From positions 609,719,209 to 609,783,208 of the forward strand of contig NC_081413.1 in the NCBI RefSeq assembly GCF_030272615.1: DNA of 64,000 nt, in the 5' to 3' direction. Under the pieces are notes generated by a model that was not told the origin of the DNA, ran no database searches, and was given only the letters and a program-made list of their open reading frames with translations. The translations under genes and the position numbers were made by a program. Source of the stretch: Cryptomeria japonica (taxonomy: Eukaryota > Streptophyta > Pinopsida > Cupressales > Cupressaceae). Positions 1 to 9,960 of the stretch are shown here, in pieces. Position 1 is the stretch's first letter. Each line of letters begins with the position of its first letter.

Positions 1-511
1 TACCAGAAAGGGACAATTGATTATGGATTGCGGTATCCATACAATGGTGGTTTTAATCTCAAAGTATTTACCGATGTAGATTGGGCAGGTAATGTGGACG
101 ATCGGAAGAGCACAACTGATGGAGCGTTCTTTCTTGGTGGAAAACTAGTCTCATGGACGAGTAAGAAGCAGAGTTGTATTTCCCAGTCTACAGCTAAAGT
201 GGAGTATGTGGTAGCATTTATGAACTGCACTCAAGCAATCTGGATGAAACATGTATTGGATGGTTTCAAAGTACCTATATATATGAACCAGTGAGTATAT
301 TTTGTGACAACACAAGTGCAATAAATATTTCCAAGAATCTGATATTACATGCTAGAACTAGGCACATTGAGCTCAAGTATCACTTCTTGAGAGAGAAGGT
401 TCAAAACAAAGAGGTTGTATTAGAACATGTTTCCAGTAAGGAGTAGCTAGCACTACATTTACCTATTTGAGAGGTAAATTAGGGGTTCTACCCCTTCATG
501 AAGTAAACTAA
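1..511 (+). pseudogene. Ty1/copia pol 3' end (RNase H and C-terminal tail), truncated by the window edge
   Basis: This is the last part of a copia polyprotein. The frame opens at base 1 and reads through the RNase H core: a TDVDWAG motif, then DRKSTT, SWTSKKQ, and a KVEYV motif in place of the usual AEAEY. After a short TA run at about 274-283 the frame shifts and continues as FCDNTSAI and RTRHIELKYHFLRE, the conserved copia RNase H end. A TAG interrupts at 445, in the segment where AD-x-FTKPL would follow, and a further shift leads to a YLRGKLG / LPLHEVN tail ending near 511. RNase H removes RNA from the RNA-DNA hybrid during reverse transcription in virus-like particles. Two frameshifts and a stop make this copy dead. 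The rest of the element lies left of the window. The family call is firm; the lineage (possibly Sirevirus-like, from the long tail before the polypurine tract) is a guess. Confidence 0.85.
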
Positions 512-765
512 AGTGTTGTGCTCCACATCAGTTAGGTACTACAATGTCAAATCTTTTAGGATTAATGTGTTGAAGGATGCTACTCCATAGGGGGGGCAAT
601 ATAGTGGAGAATGGAAGCTTGTGCCTCCACTTTGACATTGCTATCAAAGGGGGAGAAGATATCCGAAGTGATGAAGATATATGATATGGGAGAAGATATA
701 TGTTGTAGTTGCACTGGTCTATGTGGTTTATAGTTGCAATGCTACACTAAGTATTGCCATCAATG

Positions 766-779
766 CCAAAGGGGGAGAT
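766..779 (+). other. Polypurine tract of copia-1
   Basis: The purine run AAAGGGGGAGA sits directly before the LTR start. It is the expected plus-strand primer position for reverse transcription. An earlier G-run at 591-597 is followed by unrelated sequence and is a weaker candidate. Confidence 0.6.
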
Positions 780-2212
780 TATTGGCATATGATGAACCGG
801 TATGATGATAATGTATGTTGTCATTGATGTTTATAAGTGCAGGTGAACCGGTAAGAAGATTGGAAGAAGTTGTTATTGATGTTCAAGTAGGAGAACTAGT
901 ATGAAGGGATGAAGTGGACCGGTGTCAGGGTTTCACTAAGTGTGACTACCGGTTGGTAGTCTCAGCTCTAGGGTTTCGGGTTTGGCAATCTAGCTTGTGT
1001 GATGCAACCGGTGACATTCTATGATGAGTTAGCTAAGAGATAAGGATGAGATCGAGATGCCACACCAGTTGTGTGCACGTGAAGGATTTCCTTGAGGATC
1101 TTGCATGTGAAGATCGATTGCATTAAATGTCTACCTCAGGAATGTACATTCTTCTTAGCGGTATGTGAAGAGAGCGTGATGGGTTACTGATTCCCATATG
1201 TGGTGAAGAATGGATGATGCAGAATGACTTGTGATCTATTTGAGATTGTTTTATTCTATGCAAAGTGTTTGAACGGTCAAGGTTGGACCGCTTGTAATTG
1301 TAAACCTAAAATGTTTAGGGTTTAGGGTTTATGCTACTAACCTAATTGTTGTCTATAAGGTTGATGATGTTTGTTATTGTTTGTTGTTGGCAAATGTTGT
1401 GTTTGTATCTGAGTGATGAGATACTTGCCAGACCAGTGAGTGGAAAATTGTAGAGTGTGATTGCAGAGTAGAGGAGCTGAAAAGGATATGCCTTAGCATG
1501 TAGTGTTGTTATTAGATCAGAGCTTTACCTGTTGTCTTCTAACCATTTCAATAGTAGGAAAATCCCTTTACTGAGTAGCTTTAACAGGCTTATTGCAAAT
1601 CCTTTAACCAGGTGACTCAAGATCATTGAGTTCTTCAAATCCTCTAGCAAGGTAACCTTTAACAAGGTTTCAACCTTTAATAGGGTATATAGCCATCCCT
1701 TAACCGGGTGATCTTTAACAAGATCGATTCCTAACAAAACCTTATTGTAAAGTCCTTAACCGGACTAGGCTCCTAACAGAGCGAGTTTCAAAAGAGTTCA
1801 AAAACAAGCTTGTGGGTATTCATCCCCACCGTGGTTTTTCCCATTTGGGTTTCCACGTGAAAAATTTGTGTCATGAGTTGTACATTTTTCATGTGATGAT
1901 TGAGAAGTCTTTGTTTAGGTGAATATGTATGCAAAGATAATGGTTATGGTATTACTGATACAACACATGCATGAGTATATTGGTGAAGTAGTTATCAAGT
2001 GTTGAATGTTATTTGAAATATTCAGTTTTACTAGTTTAGCTGTCTGAAGTCTTACTGTGTTTAACCAGTATTGTCATGGTTAAGTTCAGTGATGGAGACA
2101 ACCGATTAGCATTGTTTTAACTTGATATGTTGTTGAGAAGTTTTTCTATGTACTGATTCACCCCCCCCTCTCAGTACCGATTAGGGTATTTGTTGTTCAT
2201 CATTATTCATCA
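780..2212 (+). mobile_element. 3' LTR of copia-1 (about 1.43 kb)
   Basis: The segment follows the polypurine tract and begins TATTGGCATATGATG, probably a mutated TGTTGGC start. It ends near TTGTTCATCA or TTATTCATCA (2202-2212) after a C8 run and the CTCTCAGTACCG motif, a layout common near copia LTR ends. Non-coding text with repeated ACCGGT/ACCGGTT words fills the first half; (TTTAGGG)2 lies near 1315-1330 and a hairpin series at 1577-1782. The partner 5' LTR is outside the window, so the ends are estimates and no target-site duplication can be tested. Confidence 0.65.
1577..1782 (+). repeat. Series of short hairpins with TAAC-type loops inside the copia-1 LTR
   Basis: At least eight short inverted repeats follow one another, most with a loop containing TAAC and each with a different stem. 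Examples: AGCTT-TAAC-AGGCT (1577-1590), AACCTT-TAAC-AAGGTT (1654-1669), ACCTT-TAAT-AGGGT (1673-1686), CCC-TTAACC-GGG (1697-1708), GATCTT-TAAC-AAGATC (1710-1725), AGTCC-TTAACC-GGACT (1751-1766) and GCTC-CTAACA-GAGC (1769-1782). ACTCAA-GATCA-TTGAGT (1615-1631) has a different loop. The stems are seen directly; any function is unknown. Confidence 0.75.
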
Positions 2213-2289
2213 GATACTCCAAAGGCTGCAAACACAAAGGCAGGACACTAGTGCTCACAAGGGGAGAGTGTCATCACATAACTTGATAT

Positions 2290-2607
2290 GGGTTATCCTA
2301 GCAAGTCTCTATAGGCCCCGACCCCCGTCTTGGGTTATCCTAGCAGCCTCTTTCGACCCTCAACCCCCATTCAAATCTCATGCGGAATCAACACACCTTT
2401 CATGAGGACAAGGTAGTTGATCTTTCCATTCTCGGCCTTCCACACTTCATCTTGAGCCTAAATGAGCATTGAAGCCATGAGTGGGGAATCCATTATCTTG
2501 TTTAATGTGTTTATCTACCCAACCCCCTAATTCATTAATTAGGTTATCACTTATTAAGCTCAACTTCCAATGGGTTATCCTAGCAGCCACTTTGGGCCTC
2601 AACCCCC
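2290..2607 (+). repeat. Three copies of a 36-bp GGGTTATCCTAGCA repeat
   Basis: The word GGGTTATCCTAGCA begins related units at 2290, 2332 and 2572. Each continues with a CTCTTT-like block and ends in CAACCCCC or GACCCCC about 36 bases later. The first two are 42 bp apart and the third is 240 bp further on. In translation the unit gives a repeated WVILA word, which explains the short open frames here; no protein is proposed. Confidence 0.7.
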
Positions 2608-3694
2608 ACTTGGAAGCCACTCCCCCTTATGACATAAACATAATCAAGACCAACCATCACCAAATAAATTATCATAAAACAATCTCACAAGTCTCATAAA
2701 AAGATCAGAAGCACCATAGACAAAATAATGAGATCCAACCAAATCTAGAATTACATCGCATCTCAACCACATAAGCATCAAATACAAAATCTTCCATCAA
2801 AGAGCTCAACATAGCTCAATCCCAAAAGGAAATTAATCATATAATACCAAGAGATTGATAAGCCATCACCAACTTCCATAATTAAAGCCCAACATAAATC
2901 ACAACATAATAGCACTGTCAAAAGAAACTGAGGTCAAAGACCAACCTTTAGAGTCCCAAAAAGATATACAGGCCAAAACAACAACCAAGACATATAACTT
3001 TAACACCTATTGGTTTAGTTTACTATAACATTGAAGACACAGGTTTGATATAATTAAAAATTAAAACAACTCCAAGGTCTATAACATGAACATCACAGGC
3101 ATAAGGTTTACATTTAGACAACAACCATGAGAAAAACAAATTTTGAAGTATTCATAATAACTATAATCAAACTATTTATGAGGTTTTTGGTTAAGAGAAC
3201 ATAAATATAAGATGGAGCAGCAAAAGTAATTTAAATTCCATTTCATAAATGCTTAATCAAGTCAATTTAAAAAAAATATTAATAATTATTTCTTTCAAAC
3301 ACTATATCTATGCAAATAAATCACGAAACTATGTCACTTACCAAAATTAAAAATAAATAAATAAATTACTATCTATCTTTTAACATAGATTAAAATAGCT
3401 ATTTGGTGCACAAACCTTTAAAATTAATTACACAGGATAAATAAAATAATTCTAATTGGGCATTAAAAAATATATTTTTGTGCATTTAATATTATGTTTG
3501 GCACTTTAAATATTTAGCGGGGCAAATATTTTAATTTACTGTCGGATGGTTAAAGAGATTTATTGCAGGCATGTATATTATTTTTTTGCAAGATGAATTG
3601 AATTATATGCAGGGTCGATGTATTTTAAACAAGGTCGTGGATGAACAAATTTAATGGCAATGCACATTAATAAAATTGTTGGGCATTATTTATT

Positions 3695-3724
3695 ACGTGG
3701 GGGTGGACCCACCCACACCCACGT
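3695..3724. repeat. GC-rich hairpin
   Basis: Two 12-base arms, ACGTGGGGGTGG and CCACACCCACGT, pair with one mismatch around a 6-base loop. It opens a 150-bp patch rich in CCCAC/GTGGG (3695-3850) that stands out from AT-rich flanks and may be the remnant of a different repeat. Confidence 0.5.
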
Positions 3725-4872
3725 GGGGAGTATTCACTCACTTGTGGTCTCCCACACAATGTGGTGAGGCTCCCACCAACTTCGGAGTACCCATGGGCCA
3801 TGGGCTCCCCACGGGGGTGGGTAAGCCTCCCACATATGTGGATTAACTCACGCCAAAAACAAATATGCCCCCCCCCCAAAAAAAAAAAAAAGAAAAAAGA
3901 GTAAAACAACGCCCTTACAAATACGCATAATATAATTAATAAATGGATTTTAATAAACTAATATTAAAATAAATTAATAAATAAGCATTAATTGTTGTAA
4001 TATAAAAAGAAACAATCAATTTAACAAATTCTTATCCCAGAAACATTTGAGAAGAATAAAACAAATTTAAAATTGCAAAGATGAATTGGTCAAAATCACT
4101 AATACCAATATTCATAGGAGGCAAACTTAAATAACATAATCCATTAAAATTACAATCATCCATAACCATTCGCACAAATTAAAAGCAAAATAGGTCGAAA
4201 ACCACATAAATTCATTTAGAGATAATTTCATTTTCGGAAACAAAAACAATGGCGATTAAAACCCTACCTCAAAAACGCAACCATAAAATAATGAAGAAGC
4301 ACAAAATCAAAATGATAACGTGAGCCATGCACGTTGAATCTACCCAAAATCCAACAACACATGCAAAAATCCACATTCTCCATTTCTTTGTAAATTCTTC
4401 CCAGAAATCCCCCCACCAAAAATAAATAAAAATAAACAAATAAATGAAAAAGGAAAAGATCCCTTCTCCCCCAATTTTCAAGACAGACAAAAGTTTCTTC
4501 TAAATTTCCCTGTCGACAAAAGGAAACTTGTTTTTCCAATTATTACTTCAATTAAATAAATTCCAATTTAAATTTCCATTATATTTATTTGTTAACTTTT
4601 CGTTATTATATTTATTATATAACTTAATCTTCTATCTTTTAAATAATAAATTAATTTGTTAAATATTCAAGCTTATATTAGAATTTAATTATTTAAACAT
4701 TAATATTAGTTTGTTAATTAGTTAACAAAGCACCATTATGCAAAAATATATATTTATTTTATGTAACACACACAAGTAAATAAATTAAAATAAACTCAAT
4801 TCAATTTTTTATAAAACCTTAATATAAATTAATATTTAAAAACTACCAAAACAGTAAGACAATAAACCCACA

Positions 4873-5159
4873 GTTTTCGAACATGTAGTGTTGTCGTTAA
4901 AACACTTTGTTGGTGAAATGATCACCAAGGTTCAAACACCTATTGGGCCATTGTGCTCACAGGCCTTGTGTCTTTGTTGGGTTGTTGTGCTCATGGGTTT
5001 GAACAAGTGAAGTGTGGGGATGAGGTCCCCCGATTGTGGCCTAACCAGTCCATAGCTCCTGGTCAAAAGTGTTTCACGTGGAGCCGGAGGGCATGTCATG
5101 CCAACGTCATTGGTCACGTTAAAATTTTTACCAGGCATTATAATTATATATAAAAAAAT
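4873..5159 (+). mobile_element. tRNA-derived SINE, copy 1, with 14-bp target-site duplication
   Basis: A 287-bp element closely resembles the segment at 33260-33480 over its first 205 bases. The head looks like a tRNA: a TGTAGTG-TTAAAACAC block in the A-box position (from about 4884) and GGTTCAAACACC (4929-4940) in the B-box position, close to the pol III consensus GGTTCRANYCC. The tail ends in an A-rich run (ATAAAAAAAT). The 14-base word ACAATAAACCCACA occurs at 4859-4872 and again at 5160-5173, flanking the element exactly. This is the signature of target-primed insertion of an RNA copy using a LINE's enzymes. Copy 1 has about 80 extra bases before the tail that copy 2 lacks, so the two belong to different subtypes. 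It is not a functional tRNA gene. Confidence 0.85.
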
Positions 5160-5173
5160 ACAATAAACCCACA

Positions 5174-8100
5174 CATGACACATATAACAAATTAAACCCA
5201 AATGCATCACAAACACATACTCACACACAACATACCAAGGTTGCTAGATTTTTCCTAAGTGGCATTCCAATCAGGAAGACATAAGATAGGAAACATTGCT
5301 CTAGTGTCGAGCAAAGGCTAAGGTTGGAAAAATGAGCCTTATGCTATCTCCCACAACTTCCATTAGGATTATGTAGGCATGCTCAAACCTGTGAAACCAG
5401 GTGGAGTTGATGCCTTGTACTTGCAACCTGCATAACACCAAAAGTTTGCAAATACATATACATATAAAAACACTCAAACAAGTGAAAGAGAATCACAACA
5501 TCACATCTCACTCACAAGTGAGCGATGTGACATCATCCCATTCACCCCCATACACTCATTGAAGAAATATAATATATAGATATTATCGAACATCTTATTT
5601 ATTTAACATGATCATGAAGTAAAGTTTAGCACAACACATGTCATCATATTCCAAGATAATAAATCACACCTACTAAATAACATGTAATCATGAATGAGTC
5701 GACATAAAATCCTGATATCATGATCATGTCCTAAATATATCATCATCCACTTTAGGAGCATAATGTATTAAATAACATCATAAAATATCTCTGTCAAAAG
5801 TTATTCAATCTTCAACTTGGAAGTCAAAAACACACATGAGATTCATTAGTGTCTAAAATTACCATCATAAGAATGATTCATGGAGGGGTATTACAACTTG
5901 CAACATCTCACAAAAATGTAGCATCTCCTAGTTATATAACCTCGTATGAGCACACAACATTCCAAGAACATGCAAGGAGCATTGGTGGAGATTCATACTT
6001 AGTCATCAAACCAACTAGACATGCCCTTCCCCCCACCCAAGGTCGAGTGTCCTTCATCAAAGTCCTAGTGGGGTGGAAAGAGGGCTTGAATGCACAAGCT
6101 TGCATTATCAACAATAAATGTGCTTAAAATACAATAATTTTCATTCTCTTTTTTCCTCAGTCATAGAAGCACCTATGTACATTTGAACAACCCCCTGATG
6201 CCTCCCACCTATTCTTTGTTCCCATAGAGAAATCTACATTCAACTATTGCCCCCAATTCTACACCTAAAAAGGTTGAATTTTATATAATTTCAAGAGATC
6301 CAAAACCACCAATAAAGATTCCCAAATAAGCCTCTTCATTCCCCATTACCATAGCCCTTTCAATGCCTCCATAGAACTCAAAAGACAACAATTTTGCCTC
6401 CAGTACTTTCTCTGCAACTTAGGTGCCCATTTTCACAAGATAAACATTATATTAAATATAATACATAACTAAATACTAAGAGACGCATGTTACCTCTTCT
6501 ATGCTCCCACTTGGAGAAGCCCAAAGGTCACTATGTTGTCACTTCCTTAAGTCATTAAATATCTTATTCTTGATGTCCATAAGTAGGGAAAACAATATTA
6601 AATAATTATGTTCACAACCCACTTTTACCATTGCTATTATAAACAATGGTGAGATATAAATATTATAAATTATTTTCTCAATACATCCTAAGTTCCTAAG
6701 GACACTCTCCAATGATTTTGAAGCCATTTCATAAGATTTACAAGGTAGATGTCACCTTAATCCTAACATTATCCCACTTGAGATATTACATTGTAAATAC
6801 ACTTGCAGGAGTCATAAATAAGAAAAAAGTATCCCTTAGCCATCCATATAGCATCTAAATCTTCACCATGCTCTCGTGCTCCAACAAGGAACCTGCAAAA
6901 GCAACCATGACAAACACCATCGAGAAGAAAACTCCTCGTATCCTCCAACATGCCACATATGGAAGAAAAGGAACATGCCAAGGTGAACCATACCAACTGT
7001 CACTAAAAACTACACCAATCTCTACATGAACATAAGCACCAAATTCAAATGATAACAAAGGCTATGAGTAACTTCCTTAGTCATACCACCTAGAATAGCA
7101 ACCACAATAAATTGTAATTTAGCCAAGGTAACAATACCTCAAACCAAGGTATACCAACATAAATAAAACTTCATGACATCAACGTATCAACTCTAAATAT
7201 ACAATCAACTCTCTGTATATCCAACCTCCTATCTTAAACTAGCATACCAATGCACAAATGACCACAGACAAGGGCAACTAATAAATTTTGCATCACCACT
7301 AAAACAATCTCGTGGATATAGACAATCCACATCCAAGTCATCCTATTGTAGGAAAATGGGTAGATAGTCCATAACTTGCATAACTCTAGATCCAAATATA
7401 ATGAAACATGCAAACTTGTTATTACATAAGTAATCAACAAACCAAGATATCACAGAGGATAACGACATATGCATCTAGAAACTCCCACTGCATGAGTAAC
7501 GTCAAATCTAAAAATGTCAAAACATACAAAGTCTACCTATAATACTTCACATAAAAGATGTGTCTAACTCATTTATTACATAATATCAAATAAACATAGT
7601 TTGATCTACAAATCTTGTAACCAAACATGTTTCCATACCTCTTTCACCATCAGTCTCCATATCTCTCCCAATTTCTTCACACTCAACCATGTGAATACAA
7701 ACATCTAGGATAAAACACCAAACCAAAGAGAGAACGTGCAAATCAAACCATATTATTATTCCACACTAACATGTACCAAATTGTGTAATGTAAGATCTCC
7801 TTCACCACTCCCAAACTATAAGGATATCAACATCTAACATTCAAATCAATTAAAAAATGGAAATAATAGATGTAAACCTCTCATACCGAAGGTAGATGAA
7901 ACAACCATCCATTCCCACAACAAAGACAATATGCCCAACAACAACTATAGCTTAAGACCAACAACAAGGAGAACAAAAAAATCCCATAATACCATGTGTC
8001 TTCTTCTCAACAAGTTCTCATAACTTCTATATCTAAGACTTGCTCACATGAGAAAATAAAATTCAAAATAAAGAATGCATCTGATAACCAAGTGGGCAAT

Positions 8101-8195
8101 ACCTCCCAAATCATTCATTTTCCATGTAGACCAAGGGAGGGAAACAAGATTGTCATATTCTCACAACACAAAGCAATAAAATCTTACAACAAATA
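5174..8195. other. Non-coding stretch, no recognised features
   Basis: About 3 kb of moderately AT-rich sequence with only short open frames and no domain I can recognise on either strand. It reads like old retroelement non-coding sequence, but nothing assigns it to a family. Confidence 0.4.
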
Positions 8196-9271
8196 AAAGG
8201 GAGGATTGATACAGATAAAGTGGACATAGATATGGAAGCTGGTATGGAGGAGGAACAGGGGAAGGAGGTTGATAATGAAGCGGAGAGTGAGAATGCTGGA
8301 GAAGAGGAGGAGGGGAAAAGAGATGTTTATGTTGAAAAGCCTAATTCTAACCTTATGGTCTCGAATAGAAGGAATGTTGTCCATAATTCCACAGAGGAAG
8401 CTAACCCTAAATCCATGAGCTCTGAGCATGGAAGGGATACAATAGACTCCATTTTGAATGCAGCCCGAAACTGTACTTTGGAATCTTTCAATTTTCAGAA
8501 ATGGGTTGTTGAAAATATAACCAGTATTAAGAGTAAATAGAGAGATCTGGAGGATAAGATTCATAATTTGATTAAGGATACTAATTTTGGGAAAAAGAGC
8601 ACAGATGTGGAAACCAGCGAAGCTGAGGATGAAGTTGAGATGCAGGACTAGTCGGAAAAAGAACTTATAAAAGGTGATTTGAAACATTTGGAAGATGTGA
8701 TCAGAATTGTCAAAGATAAGGCTAAGGTTGACAACGATATCATCATCAACTGGGTTGCTAAAATTGAGAAGGCTTTGAAGAATTTTATGAATCACAGTCT
8801 TGAGGTCTTGAGGATCTCGTCTCAAAATATGAATGCCTTGGTGGATTGTTTGGAGAGGAAACAAAAAAATAAAGATATGGTAATCATTGATGATATGTCG
8901 ACCTCCAGCTCTACCCCTCAAATTTTCAGGCAAAGGACCAAGCAGACGACCTATGATTTGGAGATAAAGACGAAAGACATTGAGCTGAAATAGAAGAACA
9001 AAGATCTGAGAGAAGCTGCAAAGGCTATGATGTTGTTGGTTAAGAATGCAGAGGAGTCCATAAATTTTTTTATTTGATATGTAATGCTGGTCTTTGGTTG
9101 CCAGTCTCTTCTTGGCTCTATGCTGTCTTGTTTCTAGCTGTTGGGTTTTCTGCCGGTCTTTTTGCAGCTTCTCTATTTTTGTCATGTCTTCTCTTGTTTC
9201 TTTCATGCTTATCCTCTGTTATGTAAGCAGGTTTTGGGTCCCTTAAAACCCGATTTTCCTTAATAAAAAAC
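8196..9271 (+). mobile_element. 5'-truncated retroposon-like unit (unit A), relative of the 61100-62900 unit
   Basis: The unit consists of a broken coding region (8220-9077), a T-rich 3' untranslated stretch and a terminal motif: GGTTTTGGGTCCCTTAAAAC, then CCG and a TTAATAAAAAA tail. The minus-strand unit at 61100-62900 ends with the same arrangement (GGTTC-GGTTCCTTT-AAAACC, then CTTAATCAAAAC). Truncation at the 5' side and an A-rich 3' end are typical of LINE-mediated copying. The left boundary is approximate, and only a weak possible duplication (AACAAAT near each end) was seen. The autonomous parent is unknown. Confidence 0.5.
8220..9077 (+). pseudogene. Acidic, coiled-coil protein remnant of unit A
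   Basis: One frame runs for 286 codons with three in-frame stops (about 8538, 8649 and 8991). It starts with a strongly acidic stretch (MEEEQGKEVDNEAES, GEEEEGKRD), followed by heptad-like leucine and isoleucine spacing (residues about 120-210), a serine-rich patch with IIDDMSTSSSTPQIF, and a final helix ending EESINFFI. Layout and C-terminus match the minus-strand ORF at 61308-62543 (QNMNALVD against QNFQILKALVD; LREAAKAMMLLVKNAEES against LKTFANNMKQMVVHVEDI). No known domain was recognised. It could be a gag-like protein of a non-LTR element or a processed copy of a host gene. The long minus-strand open frame over the same bases is its shadow. Confidence 0.55.
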
Positions 9272-9599
9272 AAATGATAATATTCTCTTTAGGTCCATAC
9301 TGGATCCACATCCATAACTAGGTGTAGGCTCCTCAATCTTTCTACTAAAATCTTCGTCAAAGAGTAACCATCTCAACACAAGATCCTAAAGAATATGAGA
9401 TCCCATGGCCTCATCAAAGTCTTTGTAGTCTCCATGAGAATACACCAATCAATCTATGCTAACCTTAAATGCAATTTTGCAAAATCATGAAGCTCCAAGA
9501 AAATGACCAATACTCAAAACTAAAGAAAACCAACAACACCTCACAAAATGTAAGGAAGTTAAGTGGCATAACAAATTCCTACACTAACCTTGAGAGGAG

Positions 9600-9960
9600 G
9601 GTAATGCAAAATTTTTTATAGATCATCATTACAATAGTTACAAAATATGTACATAATATCATTCATACCACGACACAATTATTTACACGGGGAAAACCCT
9701 TTTGGGAGAAAAACCCACACTCCAAAAGCAACTCAATATATTATTCAACAATCAATAAAAGATTACAATATACTTGTAGATAAATCTCTTCACAAGAGTA
9801 CCGCTAATCAGAGATTAAGAGGTAACTCAATAGCCATAAGACTCTTACACACAACCTCTATCTCATGCACCTCATATATAGGAGATACAATACAAGAAAC
9901 TATCAAACGATATTACAAAACCATGGGCTAAAACCACCCAATAAATTAGAGGCAGCCTTA
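9600..9960 (-). mobile_element. LTR fragment, copia-like, minus strand
   Basis: Read on the minus strand, the segment has a TATATATGAGGTGC promoter-like motif (9870-9880), a pyrimidine/GT-rich leader, then GGGTTTTTCTCCC, AAAAGGG and TTTTCCCCGTGTAAA (about 9684-9715). That series is typical of the R-U5 part of plant copia LTRs. No polypurine tract, primer-binding site or second copy was found, so this is a solo or truncated LTR with uncertain ends. Confidence 0.5.

Larger units (their letters stand above)
2213..4858. other. Non-coding, AT-rich stretch without recognised genes
   Basis: No reading frame here resembles a known protein. The stretch holds a short dispersed repeat (2290-2607), a GC-rich patch with a hairpin (3690-3850), a C-run joined to an A-run (about 3868-3893) and very AT-rich sequence at 4540-4850. 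It is probably old transposon debris, but no family could be named. Confidence 0.5.

Noticed and set aside
1311-1331. Telomere-like (TTTAGGG) repeats
   Set aside because: Only two full units occur inside a copia LTR; too short for interstitial telomere DNA. A telo-box-like promoter word is possible but unsupported.
8184-9206. Minus-strand open frame of 340 codons
   Set aside because: It is antisense to unit A, whose plus-strand frame has the acidic and coiled-coil pattern and a homologous partner at 61308-62543. The minus frame has only leucine/phenylalanine-rich composition expected from the complement of Lys/Glu-rich codons.
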